Source: Mesorhabditis belari (Eukaryota; Nematoda; Chromadorea; Rhabditida; Rhabditidae). From it: DNA of 64,000 bases. Position 1 is the first letter of the stretch. Each line of letters starts with the position of its first letter. The notes under the pieces are model-generated. The model had not been told where the DNA came from. It was given only the letters and a program-made list of their open reading frames with translations, and ran no database searches. Made by a program: the position numbers and the translations under genes. The stretch lies in the NCBI GenBank assembly GCA_958450365.1, contig CAUEEP010000934.1:1689001-1753000 (forward strand), in the 5' to 3' direction. Shown in pieces: positions 10,681 to 24,480 of the stretch.

Positions 10681-11346
10681 ACCTTTTTTTCTTTTTAAAC
10701 ACAAAAATCTTTCAAAAATTGGAAAAAGATTGAAAAAAAGCTTTAAATATGTAAAAATTAACCTTTCAAAACGTTTTAAACATAAAAAATGTTAAAGAAA
10801 TCGCTTTGAAATGAAAAAAAATCGAATAAATCGCAAAAATCCACGCGAAAAATAGTAAAATTTGAGTGGAAAAGAGGAAAAATTGTTTGAAAATGGTCAT
10901 TTTCTTTGGCAAAATTCTCTCAAAATTGGGAAAACACTAAAAATTTTCGCTTTTCTCTAAATCTCTAACGATCTTAGTGGTTTTTGTTCGCATTTTTCTT
11001 TTTCCTGCACCTCTAGCCTTTTTCCTGAATCTCTAGCCTTTTCCAATTATTGGCTTTATGCCAAAATTCCCTAAAGCTCTCGTTTTCTTAAAAAATTCTT
11101 TAGAAAATTCAAAATTTTTCATTTTTTCATCTTTTCTAAATAAAAAAAATGAAATTTCTATTGATTTTAAGATTAAAAATTTGCATTTAACCCTTTCTAT
11201 TTAAGATTTGCATTTAAAATCCTTGTCTGTCTTTTTATCCTTGTCTGTCTTTTTATAATTTAAAAAATCGTTAGCCACTTTTGTGAATGATCTTCATTTA
11301 CACACCTGTTCCCCTTTTACCCTTGATTAAAATCGATTAACTCGTG

Positions 11347-11431
11347 GCCCCATTGGCGCAGTCGGTTAGCGCGTGGTACTTATAATTTGTAAGTGATGCC
11401 GAGGTCCCCAGTTCGAGCCTGGGATGGGGCA
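11347..11431 (+). tRNA. tRNA-Ile (anticodon UAU) with 11-nt intron
   Basis: Full cloverleaf: acceptor GCCCCAT pairs with ATGGGGC (plus discriminator A). D-stem GCGC/GCGC encloses AGTCGGTTA. Anticodon stem TGGTA pairs with TGCCG (two wobbles) around loop CTTATAA with anticodon TAT; the T-arm is CCCAG-TTCGAGC-CTGGG. An 11-nt intron, ATTTGTAAGTG, follows position 37, as expected for eukaryotic tRNA-Ile(UAU). A T-run right after the gene is the Pol III terminator. It is the only convincing functional tRNA in the window. Confidence 0.95.
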
Positions 11432-11452
11432 GAAATTTTTTGTTTTTTTTTA
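11432..11452 (+). terminator. Pol III T-run terminator of tRNA-Ile
   Basis: Two T-runs, of six and nine, directly after the discriminator base. Confidence 0.75.
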
Positions 11453-11504
11453 CCATTTCCTCCGTCAAATCACCAACAATCAAGAGCGATTCGTGGACCG
11501 ATTT
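11453..11504 (+). repeat. 52-bp exact copy of NEURL2-like exon 1 sequence
   Basis: Identical to 12288-12339 inside the first coding exon of the NEURL2-like gene (it includes TCACCAACAATCAAGAGCG). It sits immediately behind the tRNA-Ile terminator, without a start codon or the rest of the exon, so it is a displaced exon fragment and not a gene. Confidence 0.9.
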
Positions 11505-11629
11505 GGAAAGGAAAGCTTTCCCAAGCAATGCTTCTTTCAATTCAATTACAATATCAAATTTCTTTCAAACAACATAGGCTTAGGTTTGCAGAAAGCTCTT
11601 TAGCATTGCAAAATGATGATTTTCTTTGA

Positions 11630-11868
11630 ACAGTGACCTTTATCAGGCGTTTATTAAGCGTTGAGCATTTATTCTTTGAACGGCGATATAAAGCATTTAT
11701 TAAACGTTAAGCATTTATTCTTTGAACGATGACCTTTATAAGGCGTTTATTAAGCGTTAAGCATTTATTCTTTGAACGGTGACCTTTATCAGGCATTTAT
11801 TAAGCGTTAAGCATTTATTCTTTGAACGATGACCTTTATAAGGCATTTATTAAGCGTTAAGCATTTTG
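11630..11868. repeat. ~50-bp tandem repeat, five units
   Basis: Units of about 50 bp containing GACCTTTATMAGGC and TTATTAAGCGTTAAGCATTT, the second one shortened. From 11869 to 12254 there is only a presumed upstream region of the NEURL2-like gene, with no other signal. Confidence 0.85.
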
Positions 11869-12254
11869 TTCGGGATAGATGTGTCCATATCCCTTGATTC
11901 AGGCAGAATATTTATTAAAGCACCGGAGGGTTTATATACCGAAAAGTTGAGTGGGAAATGTCTATATTTTGGCTAGCTGTGTCTGGGGAAATCACGGAAA
12001 GATTTTGGAGGATTAAGAGGGAACATTGATCGATAGATTTTAAAGAGAAATAGACTTTATCGGAAGAATTTCCGAACACATTTATTTTATTTATTAAGCG
12101 TCTCCTTTCCTTAAACCTATTTCATTTTCATCTAAAACATTTGAAATTATAAATCTTTTAGATTTCTAACATTTGTAAGATTTGTAACATTTGAAACTAG
12201 TTTTTGTTTCGTTTCCTTTTCGTTTTCTTATTCAAAACCTGTGAAATTTTAGTG

Positions 12255-15200
12255 ATGGCAACGGCAGTGGGTCGCTCAACACCGCATCCATTTCCTCCGT
12301 CAAATCACCAACAATCAAGAGCGATTCGTGGACCGATTTCGAATCTCGCAACAACATTTTCTTCACCAAATGTTTCTACAAAGGGTTCAATCCGGTTTCA
12401 TGCGTTTCACGGCGAGAATATCGTTCTTTTCGAGGACAGACGACGAGCGTTAAGGAGCGCCAGCTTTGAGAAGGTTTCTACTTTTGTAAATCTCTTAAAT
12501 ACGTATTTCTTGAATAAGTGAAGAAGTTTAAAAGGTTTCTTTGGTAATTTAATGATCTGATGAAAGGAATTGAGCGAACGGTTGAGTCTGATTCGAATCT
12601 CAAAGCTCTAATTCCGATTTTCGCTTGTTTTCAGTGTAAAATGAGTTGCTTTTCTTCTCGATCACTTTCTGATCTAGTTCTTCGCTATTCTTTTACTTTC
12701 AATTCATTTTTTGTCACAAATATTGTCTAGATTCTGGAAAACACAATGGTTTTTTTAGATCTTTAACCGAGAAAAAGTTATAGGTCAAAAATCCGATTTT
12801 CCATTGAAAATCGTGCTTAGATCTTGAAAACGATAGGAAAAGTCACAAATGGGTTTCAGTTTTAAAATTAGGATCATTAAATTACCAAAAAACCTTTTTA
12901 AACTTCTTTACTTATCGAAGAAATATTTATTTTCTTAGGGGTAAAGCTGTAGAGGAGTGTAGAGATGCTTTAATAGTTTGAAGCTATCATTTTTGGGTTG
13001 TTTTTGTCGAAACGAATGTTTTGAGTGTTTCGTTTCGTTGCTTTTCTTCTATTCTACATATGCTGAAGTGATTGGTGCTTATTTTGAAGTATTTTCAACA
13101 TTTTTTTCTAGTTATTATTGCAGCTTTTCGAGTGAAATCAGCTTGAAAGCTTTAAGATTCGGTACAAAAGGTTAGGACATGGGAAATCATCAAAAAACGA
13201 TTATCAAAACGTGCTTAAATTAGCACGAATCATTTCAGCTATATCTTTTTCTTTAAAATAGAAAAAAAACATTAAAACGAAGCTCTCAAAACGAATAAAC
13301 AAGCTAGCCAATACGAATAAACAAGCTAGCCAATATAACTAAACAAGCTAGCCAATGCGACTAAACAAGCTAGCCAATATGACTAAACAAGCCAGCTAAT
13401 ACGACTAAACAAGCTAGCCAATATGACTAAACAAGCCAGCCAATCACTTCAGCCAGCTAATACGAATAAACAAGCCAGCCAATACGACTAAACAAGCCAA
13501 AAATAACCCTTTTCAACTATTAAAGTACCTTAGTCTTTTGTTAAACTTTTAAAAGTCTAAAATAGCATATAGCAAAAGCTAAGAGTTTTTATAAAGCATG
13601 TTTTCATTGTCTGTTTTATGATGTTAAACATTGTTTTCTCAATTTAAGCCATTACTATATTTTGGATTAGAATATTAAAGCTCTAGCTTGTAAAAATTAC
13701 AACAAAAATCTCCGTAAACAGTACAAGATCGTTTTCTAAAGCATAGAGAACCCTTTTAGATGAATTTTGATGAATAAAATTCAATTTCCAGGCTTTGGTC
13801 TTCACGGAGAGAGCTCTCAGAGTCGGTGAACCGTTTTGTGTTTCGATTGAAGGAGTCGAGGGTGGATGGACGGGTCATCTTCGCGTTGGGCTCACCACCG
13901 CAAATCCAGCTGATAGACCTGATTCAAGGTGAGTCTAAGGGTTGAGATTTATGAATTGAGACACTATCCAATGCTCACTAAACTCTCTACCTCTTCAGCA
14001 TCCTTTCCGAAACCTCATGGATGATCTCAATCTCGCCATTCTCCTCCTTGGACTCTCCATCGACTTCCCTTCCAACGGATATCGGGAGTCGGATCGGCGT
14101 TTACTATTTGCCAAGTGAAAACGATCCAGCTTATGCTAGGTAAATAGATTTTTAATTGAAAGCTTAGAAACTTTATCTTTAGATTATACATTGTTTGGAA
14201 TGGTCACAGTGTTCCCTCGGATATTGATCGGATACCTATGGATCGACCGTTGTATGGAGTGGTTGATGTCTTCGGGAATACCAAAGAGGTCAGATATCAT
14301 TCACTGGAAACTTACAGAGTTTACAAAGAAAGGCTACAGCTTCAAATAATTGCAGACAAACGTGTCCAAGTCTAGCTAAAGAACTTAAAGAACCAGTGTC
14401 TAGTGCCCATTTCACTGCTCAGTGCCTTTATTTATTTCAAACTATCAAGTGTTATATAGAGAATTGTAGCCTTAATCTTGGCTACATTTATCAACAAAAA
14501 ACTTTCCAATCGGATGGATACATCTCATTTAGCAAGCGCTTGACTGAGCACTAGATCCCTATCCGGCGCGCTGATATTTTTAACGATTTTCTACATAAAA
14601 TTTTTACCTAAAAAGGGCTTTATTTAGTAAATTTAGTAAATTTTATTTAAAAAACTATTTCCAAGAATTTCATAGCGCTGAACAACTCATATAACAAGAA
14701 CTAAATATCAAAAAACGATCAAATTTCATTTTTTCAAAGAAGCTAGTGGAAACTCTTAAGTTTTTATAGCAGGTTGCCTTTGGTTATAGTAAAACAGTTA
14801 AAAATTATCTTTAATATTAATAATAGTGTTAAATCTATTGTTAAATAAAGTAAATATTAACAAATATATATAGAAAATTGTTAAAAATCGCAACGCGCCG
14901 GGTAGAGATCTAGTGCTTATTCAAGGACTTGTTAAATGAGATATATACATCCAATTGGAATTTTTTTTGTTGATAAATCTAGTCAAGATTAAAGGCTACA
15001 ATTCTCTATATAACAATTGAAATTTCGAAATAAATAAAGCATGCGAAAAGTAGTTTTCCAATGTCTGTAGATTGACCAGAAAAGCTGGGTAGTGGGATTG
15101 TTTTGGTGACAGGTCTGTTCTATATGTGCATTACTGGTTAACAATTCTATGGGTGCAGACAGTTTAATCTAGTTTCTAAAAAACAAACAGCTAACAAAAA

Positions 15201-16088
15201 TTTGAGATTTGAAAGAAGTTATTGCGCCAAGATTGCAAATTTTCGGGAAAGCAGTAAATTTTGCTAGATCTAGCGAAATCTGGACCTGAGCTTCGGTCCA
15301 AGTCCTGGAATCAGCTCAAGAACCTGATCCAAGTCTGGCTCAAGCTCCAGATTTAAGTTTGGCTCAAGCACCAGATTTAAGTCTGGCTCAAGAACCAGAT
15401 CCGGGTCAGGATGAGAATCTGAATCTGAAATCAAAAAAAGTCACCTCAAGGACCGAATCCTGACCCTGTGGGCGGGAGCTTTTTGCATTAGTCTGCGACC
15501 CATCTGCGCGGGAGCCCACTAAGCCACCAACGTAGTTTTTCTCCTCCAAGAAGAAGCCTTTTAAACCATCCGTTTTAACGCCATGTTTCCGATTGATGAC
15601 TGGAAAGTCATTTCAGATTCAGATTTCAGTTTTTTGTTTCAGATTCGGATTCCTAATCCCGATTCTAAAGTGCACTAAGTGTCAGACAAAAGCTCATCAT
15701 CCCTTTTTCTAGAAAGACTTTACTTCTTGATTAAAAATCGTTTTGGAACGATCTAACTGTTTCCAGGTGAGAGCGGCCACCGAAATGAACGGTCCACCAC
15801 GTCTCGCCGAGTTGTGTTCACGCACCGTGCGGATGCTCGTCTCAAAAGGAAGTGAGTATAACCAAAACTAATAATAAATCTGCCTTATAACAATCCCGAA
15901 AAAAAAAGCCACAAGCCTTTAGAAAATCTAGATAAACTAGTTGTGTAGATAAGGTCTAACTGTTATCCAAGCCTGTAACCTGACCTCAGGCTTTTTCCGG
16001 ACTCAATTCCTTTCCAACCTTCACCAATATTTCAGTCTGTTCAATGGCAAAACTTCCGCCATCACTTCAACAAGAGCTTTTCCAATGA
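12255..16088 (+). CDS. NEURL2-like neuralized (NHR) protein with SOCS-box-like C-terminus
   Basis: Six exons in one frame: 12255-12473, 13792-13928, 13999-14139, 14183-14288, 15767-15851, 16036-16088 (246 aa), all with GT/AG junctions. After a disordered Pro/Ser/Asn-rich start, an NHR domain begins at about residue 46 (IRFHAFHGENIVLFED). It continues through VGEPFCVSIEGVEGGWTGHL and closes near PLYGVVDVFGNTKEVR. The tail LAELCSRTVRMLV...LPPSLQQELFQ parallels the SOCS box of NEURL2, which recruits elongin and cullin. A substrate receptor of a cullin-RING ubiquitin ligase is therefore inferred. TTTTAG at 12247-12252, just before the ATG, could be a trans-splice or 5' intron acceptor. The gene is convergent with gsk-3. 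Confidence 0.88.
12522..12912. mobile_element. Foldback element in NEURL2-like intron 1
   Basis: Ends AAGAAGTTTAAAAGG and GGTAATTTAATGATC are matched by their complements near 12868-12912; arms of about 45 bp around a unique centre. Non-coding. Confidence 0.7.
13295..13498. repeat. ~22-bp tandem repeat ACTAAACAAGCTAGCCAATA
   Basis: About nine units in NEURL2-like intron 1, varying at GCTAGC/GCCAGC. Confidence 0.85.
14455..15008. mobile_element. Foldback MITE, family B, larger copy
   Basis: Left arm TAGAGAATTGTAGCCTTAAT and CATTTAGCAAGCGCTTGA; the right arm is complementary but diverged, ending AGGCTACAATTCTCTATATA. The centre carries about 280 bp not present in the copy at 2826-3043. Lies in NEURL2-like intron 4. 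Confidence 0.75.
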
Positions 16089-18317
16089 AATTTTCAAATT
16101 TCTTTTCTTTTTCTCTTTTTTTTACTTTATTTTGTGTGCAATCTTGCTTCTTTTCTGTTCAAAGCGCTTCACAAATAACCGGTACATTCCAAAGATGATT
16201 TTTTTCTCTTTTTAAAGCTTCCTTAATAAATTCAGTTTTATAAAAAAAATTACATAAAAAAACAAGTTGTGGCAGCAGTGTGGGGAAAAAAACGCGCAGG
16301 CAAACAGGAAGCTGATCGAATGCTTGCTGTTTGCTGTTCAATTTCTCATTAAATGCAAAGTTTCTGATCAAAATCGTGTTTTATCTCAAAGGATTTATTC
16401 TATCAAATACAAAAATGAATGAAAAACGCTCAAAAAAAAAAAAGAATTGGGGATGGATGGGTGTACACGTTCAAAAAAAACGGGAAAAATAAAGAAAACG
16501 ACCAAAATTTACAGTCTCAAGGAAAGCAAAAAAAAAGTTCGAAAACAGAAAATTATCATTTTTCCACATATAATTTGCAAATTTCCATGCAAATTGCAAA
16601 AGTCGATCAAAGAAAGAAAGTTGAGACAAACCGGCGTCACAAAAGAGCCAAAATCAATTGGTTTAACGGGGGAGGAGGAGGAGGAAGTGGAATTAAATTT
16701 TCGAAAAAAACAAACAAAAAATCTGTTACATAAAAGAAAAACCGCAAAAAAAACATGGAAATCCGGAAAATTTCCGACGAAAAACCGAGACGCCGTAAAT
16801 TTGTGGGTTAATTTTAAGCTGATTGTTTTTAAAAACGAAAAAACATTGTCAGTTTTAAAACGAAAAAACATTATCAGTCTTAAAAATCTCGAATTTTCAA
16901 GTCAATCAGCTATTTTGTGATTTCTGATAAAGAAAACTTTGAAAAAAAAACGATATGGACTCATCAGGAGGATTTTTGTTAAAGATTTTTTTCTAGAATT
17001 GTCAAATTTTGATCAGAGGCTTGGAATTTCTTCGAGAATTTGGCTTTGGATCAATTTTAGCCATGAATTGTATATTCATGGCTAAAATTGATCCAAAGCC
17101 AAATACCAGGGGTTGCTTTAGCTGAATACTTTCATTCCTGGACTTTAATGCAAGCCTATTGGGTAACTAAGCCATTTCCAAGGCTTCCAGAGCCTCAATC
17201 CAAGAAGAAAATGAGAAGAATTTCGAATTTTTGCGAAAAACGTTTAATTGAACGACACTTAGTGAATACACAAAAAGTTGGGAGGAAAACGATCACCAAG
17301 CGGAAGAAATGTAGAACAAAAAAACACACACGCAATGGCTTTAGAAATGGGGTGAATGAATAGCAGAAAACTGTACATGGGCGCACAAAAGGGTGAAAAA
17401 CACAAAACGATCGCGCGCCAACCCGAGCCAGCACTAAAATTCACACGCTTGTGTCAGTTTTCAGGGAAAAATGGACACAGCGTGTTGGTGCCAAACCTTT
17501 GTCGAACTATAATATCAAGCGGAAAGAAAGCAAACAAAATAATGAACGAAAAGAATAGAAAAGGGTGCCCGAGGTAAAGAACAGATCTAGACCGCCGGCA
17601 GCACAACAACGAAGTAGTCGCGCGGGGTCGGGAATCGAAAAGAAGTGTGGTGGAAATCAAAGGATATTCGATGAAGGGAGGGGGGAAATAGATGGGTTAT
17701 CTGGAAAGAAAGAATATTGATGGGTGAATTGGTTTAAGATTTGAAGGGAATCTCGTGTCAGTACGGAAGTCGTTTACGGCAGAGCACTTCGAAAAGCTTC
17801 GAGGTTTAAAAACCCAGTTTACATGTAAAACTGCTAAATTTTCCTGGTATCAGTGAGATAAAATTTGCATTACCAAAAAGAAAGATTTAAAACAACAAAC
17901 GACTCCCAACTGTTAAACACATCATCAATGCAAACAGACTCTCGATTGCCAGAAATAAACATAATAATTGTAATACAAATATAGGTTGTCAAAGAGTGGA
18001 TGATATAAAGAACAAAAGGAACACACCCCAAATGTACATTTGGATTAGTGTGCACACCCATTGCAAGCCCACGCAAAAAAAAAACGAGAAAATAACACGA
18101 AATCCGAAAAAGGCGTGAGAACGGTGGAAAAACACACATCATCTTAAGTCAAATAGAACAAATCCAATCAAAAATATATAGGAGCACAATTTGTGGAATC
18201 ACCAAGATGACTAGGGGAATTGGTGTAGCTAATAGAGAAAAAGAGAGTAAAGATCAAAACAAAACTACGTACACAAATGGTCCAATAGATTTGCTTGCTT
18301 GTGTGTCGAACGATCAT
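16089..18317. other. Convergent intergenic region, no gene recognised
   Basis: Between the 3' ends of the NEURL2-like gene (+) and gsk-3 (-). The sequence is A/T-rich with lysine- or phenylalanine-rich chance frames (16419-16920, 17870-18142) that lack recognisable domains or splice context. It must contain both 3' UTRs. It also holds a perfect hairpin at 17038-17104. Confidence 0.6.
17038..17104. repeat. Perfect 31-bp inverted repeat with 5-nt loop
   Basis: Left arm 17038-17068 and right arm 17074-17104 are exact reverse complements (arm core TTGGCTTTGGATCAATTTTA), separated by TGTAT. RNA from either strand would form a perfect 31-bp stem. Confidence 0.9.
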
Positions 18318-21015
<2,698 letters not shown>

Positions 21016-21283
21016 GTCCTCCAATCTAAACAAAACTACATTGTAGGCTTGAGAAATCATAACAAATTTGGCTAGTTATGCAGGTTTTTCCTAAACCATA
21101 GAAAACTTTTGGTCAATTTATGCTAAACTTTTAGATAGTTGCACACTTTGCACTTGAATTTAAACAGTTTAAGCATTTAAGCAATTTAAGCAGCTTCTCA
21201 AAAAGAATTTTATCTATGGTTTAGGGAGCCAAACAGCACAAGTACCTGTTTAAAGCAAAAATGAGTAAAACAAACGTACTTGG

Positions 21284-21490
21284 CGTATTTTCAAGAGTTG
21301 ACAGGGAAGAAAATCCGTTTTGTCGTGGAGAACTAAAAAACAAGAATGATTCTGTGCCTGTGCATTAAAAGCTTGTCCAACAAGTTCAAGAACAAAATAA
21401 AACCCACCGACAATTGTTCTCGTTTGGTCGCTTCAAAAACGAGACGTCGATTTGCGGGCGCCGTAGTGAAGCACTCACACGAAACCTGGA
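21284..21490 (-). promoter_or_regulatory. Probable gsk-3 5' UTR exons
   Basis: On the minus strand a segment ending GAAAATACGCCAA before GTACGT, preceded by TTTTTTAG (about 21284-21332), looks like a non-coding exon. A second one ending ACAATTGTC before GTGGGT (about 21410-21485) looks similar. Neither continues the GSK-3 frame, so both would be untranslated. Confidence 0.4.
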
Positions 21491-21599
21491 AATAAACCAA
21501 AAATTATCCAGAAACAAACAAAACTAGGAAATCGAGGACAATTTCGCACAGTGTCTATCAATAACGCAATCAATAGAGCTGATAAGGATCAAAAAGCCC

Positions 21600-21980
21600 G
21601 AGATGAAAACGGAAAAAAACGAGAGTAAAACAATGAAGGGAAATCGACGAGTTCTCTACTCATCCATACTCGGAAACGGATAACGGGTTGACAGTGAAAC
21701 GCGAAAAAAGGACAGGGCTTCGACGACGACAAAAAGGGGAAGGGAAAAGGGGACGGCTGGGGTGGTGGCCGGGTGAGAGAGCCGAGTTGAGAGACGGAGA
21801 GTAGCGACACACCACACACGGCCACCGCCGATCGATACAGGCACGCGGTGAGAGAGATGGGGCAATAGTGGAAGACGCAGACACCCATGAAGACACCATC
21901 GGCGGGAGTCTCTTCTGTGCGAGTGTGCTGCGCTTTCTCCCATCTCCTTTTCTCTCTCGCTTTGCTCCTCACAAACGCGA
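21600..21980. promoter_or_regulatory. GC-richer putative gsk-3 promoter region
   Basis: A clear rise in GC content, with GAGAGA/CTCTCT stretches, just upstream of the inferred gsk-3 5' UTR exons. Open frames on the minus strand (for example rich in SPFPFPFLSSS) follow the base composition and have no domain. No core promoter element was identified. Confidence 0.35.
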
Positions 21981-22487
21981 TGATTACTCGGGAAGAACAT
22001 CGATTTTTGGAGCTTAAAATTAAGATAGATAGAAGATGTGATTGTTAAAAACAACAAAGAATCGATCAGTGGTCTGAAATGCCAAAACAAAGGGCTAAAT
22101 TCAAAACAAAGGCTAAAGCTAAAAAAAACCAAAGCTTAAAAGCAAAAACACGATGTATTAAGCAATTTAAATAACAAATTCACTCTCTCACAAACTTTGA
22201 CTCAACTTTGGTGGTAAAATGCTCAAAACAAAGAGCTAGACTTTTCAAAAAGCTAATTGGGTTGTTTAAAAGCAAAAATTTCTCAGCAATATACTATATA
22301 CCCAGTAAAAAGCTGTACGTTAACGCAAAAAATAGCTCAGCTTGATGATTTTGATGAGGAAATGTTAATGCAGTTACATAGAAATTAAAAGTTTCTCAAA
22401 GTTTAAACCTTACACGAACGATAAAGAGCGGGAAAGTACAAGAACTGGCGATGGAAAGAGAAAAAGAGGGGGCAGGCAATTTTTTTT

Positions 22488-22633
22488 GCGCAACTCGCCA
22501 TAACTTTCTTCTAAGCCGGTCAATCTTTATGTTTTTGGTTTCATTTTGTTGCACTTATTGAGATCTACAAAATGACACAAAAATCATAAAGATTGGTCCA
22601 CTTAGAAGAAAGTTATGGCGAGTTGCGCAAACG
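22488..22633. mobile_element. Foldback element GCGCAACTCGCCATAACTTT
   Basis: TTGCGCAACTCGCCATAACT and its complement AGTTATGGCGAGTTGCGCAA bracket about 100 bp. The centre also pairs (ATCTTTATG with CATAAAGAT). Confidence 0.85.
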
Positions 22634-22687
22634 ACCCAGTTGAGCAAATGACCCTGTTGTGCAAAAAAACTCGCGGAAATTAGCCTA

Positions 22688-23211
22688 CCCCAAAAAGAGA
22701 ATGAAAATTTGCCCGAAAACCGAAATATATATCCAAATTGAGTCAAGCGGGGGTGGGACAAATGCGACCTTTTTTTGCGCACCTGGACATTTGCGCACCT
22801 TTTTTTTTGCTGGAAAAGGCCTTAGGAAAGGTCGTAGAGCTTCAAAAATGTTTTCATGGAAGGGAATCGTATGCGTAGATTCAGAATTTTGACAAATCAG
22901 ACCTCGCTGACACGTCAAATTTGGGCTAAAAGGCAAAAACTACGCAACTTAACGCTTTTCCGCAGTTTTTGCCTTTTAGCCCAAATTTGACGTGTCAGCG
23001 AGGTATGATTTGTCGAAATTCGGAATCTACGTATGCGATTCCCTTCTATGAAAACATTTTTGAAGCTCTACGGCCTTGCCTAAGGCCTTTTCCAGCAAAA
23101 AAAGGTGCGCAAATGTCCAGGTGCGCAAAAAAAGGTCGCATTTGTCCCACCCCCAAAAAGAGAATGAAAATTTGCCCGAAAACCGAAATATATATCCAAA
23201 TTGAGTCAAGC
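22688..23211. mobile_element. Foldback MITE, family D, flanked by 61-bp direct repeats
   Basis: 22749-23150 is a long palindrome with GGTGGGACAAATGCGACC ends and centre near 22950. It is bordered by two identical 61-bp direct repeats (22688-22748 and 23151-23211, both containing GAATGAAAATTTGCCCGAAA). Related copies are at 23433-23883 and, as one half, at about 29425-29650. Confidence 0.9.
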
Positions 23212-23432
23212 AAAATAAATTTACAGGCTAATAGAAAAATATAAAATATATTCATCTTTTATCTTTTTCTATCCACGTTTTAGAAATTAAAACCTTTTTT
23301 TTAACATTTGAACTTAAAATTTAGCTTCAAAAAAGTTTTAAAACATAAAAATAGATAAAAACTCAAGATTACTTGTTTTTTTGCCAAAAAGATAAAATTT
23401 GACTTCAAAAACGCATAAAAAACAAGAAAAGT

Positions 23433-23883
23433 CGGGAGTGGGACAAATGCGACCTTTTTTTTGCGCAACCGGACATTTGCGCACCTTGCCCATTAGCGCA
23501 CCTTTTTTCGCGTTTTAAAAAAGCTCTAAATAGCTAATATTAACCAATTTCTATTCCAAAAGTTGTTTTTCTAGGTAATTTTAGGGCGTAGAATCGAAAT
23601 TTTTACATATCAGAGCTTATGGAAACAAACGGACGGAGTTATACAAAGAGAAAAATCGACAATTTTCTGGAATTTGATCTAGCCGTTTTGTCTTTCAAAT
23701 TGGTTCCACAAGCTCTGATCTGTCAAAATTTGAATTCGACACCCTCAAATTACCTAGAAAAACAACATTTGGAATAGAAATTGGTTAATATTAGTTAAAG
23801 GTGCGCTAAAGGGCAAGGTGCGGAAAAAAAGGTGCGCAAATGTCCGGGTGCGCAAAAAAAAGGTCGCATTTGTCCCACTCCCG
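23433..23883. mobile_element. Foldback MITE, family D, second copy
   Basis: Starts CGGGAGTGGGACAAATGCGA and ends with the complement. Interior arms carry TTGCGCACC motifs and ATTAACCAATTTCTATTCCA. No coding potential. The spacer 23212-23432 holds only AT-rich sequence. Confidence 0.88.
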
Positions 23884-24193
23884 AAAAGTCTAGAGAAAAA
23901 GAGGGAATGATGAGTGAAAAATGGCATTAATATTTGAGCAATCTAAAAAGAGTAGAGTTGCTTATCGATAATTCCGATGAAAAATTTTTGAACTTTATTT
24001 CTCATAGTCAGTTTTATATTTTTATGGAAAAAGTGTCCCTTTTCTGTCAAACTAATGTATTTTTGTCTCTATTTTTAACCAACTTATCCACTTTTTGTCT
24101 GACTTTATGTAGATTCACAAAGAATATTGAAAAATATAAAAAGTCGATTGGATAAAGTGGATAGATTGAATAAAACTAGAGACAAGATTAAGG

Positions 24194-24480
24194 TACCGTA
24201 TTTCTTCGAATAGAAGGCCGGGTAATGAGTATCATTGCGTACTCCTGCGTAGCAGCCCTTTTTAAAATTTCTTTTCTGCATAAAAGCTTTCAATCAAGTG
24301 CTATAGAGCTGGAAAATGGCTCAAAAATCTGTTAGCTCATGTGGTATTTTTGAGTCATTTTCCAGCCCTATAGCACTTCATTGAAAGCTTTTATGCAGAA
24401 AAGAAATTTTAAAAAGGGCTGCTACGCAGGAGCACGCGATCATACTCTTTACCCGGTCTTCTATTCGAAGAAATATGGTA
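24194..24480. mobile_element. Foldback MITE, family C, second copy
   Basis: Same palindrome as 10133-10417, with a few base changes and the last arm ending AAATATGGTA. Confidence 0.9.

Noticed and set aside
11393..11629. Plus-strand frame overlapping tRNA-Ile and the copied exon fragment
   Set aside because: It runs through the tRNA and only shares the 52-bp duplicated segment with the real NEURL2-like exon.
16419..16920. Three overlapping frames of 100-157 codons, lysine- or phenylalanine-rich
   Set aside because: They overlap one another on both strands in an A-rich 3' flank, with no domain or splice partner.
21589..22132. Minus-strand frames up to 158 codons upstream of gsk-3
   Set aside because: Composition-driven frames in a GC- and CT-rich promoter-like block; neither connects in frame to a gsk-3 exon.
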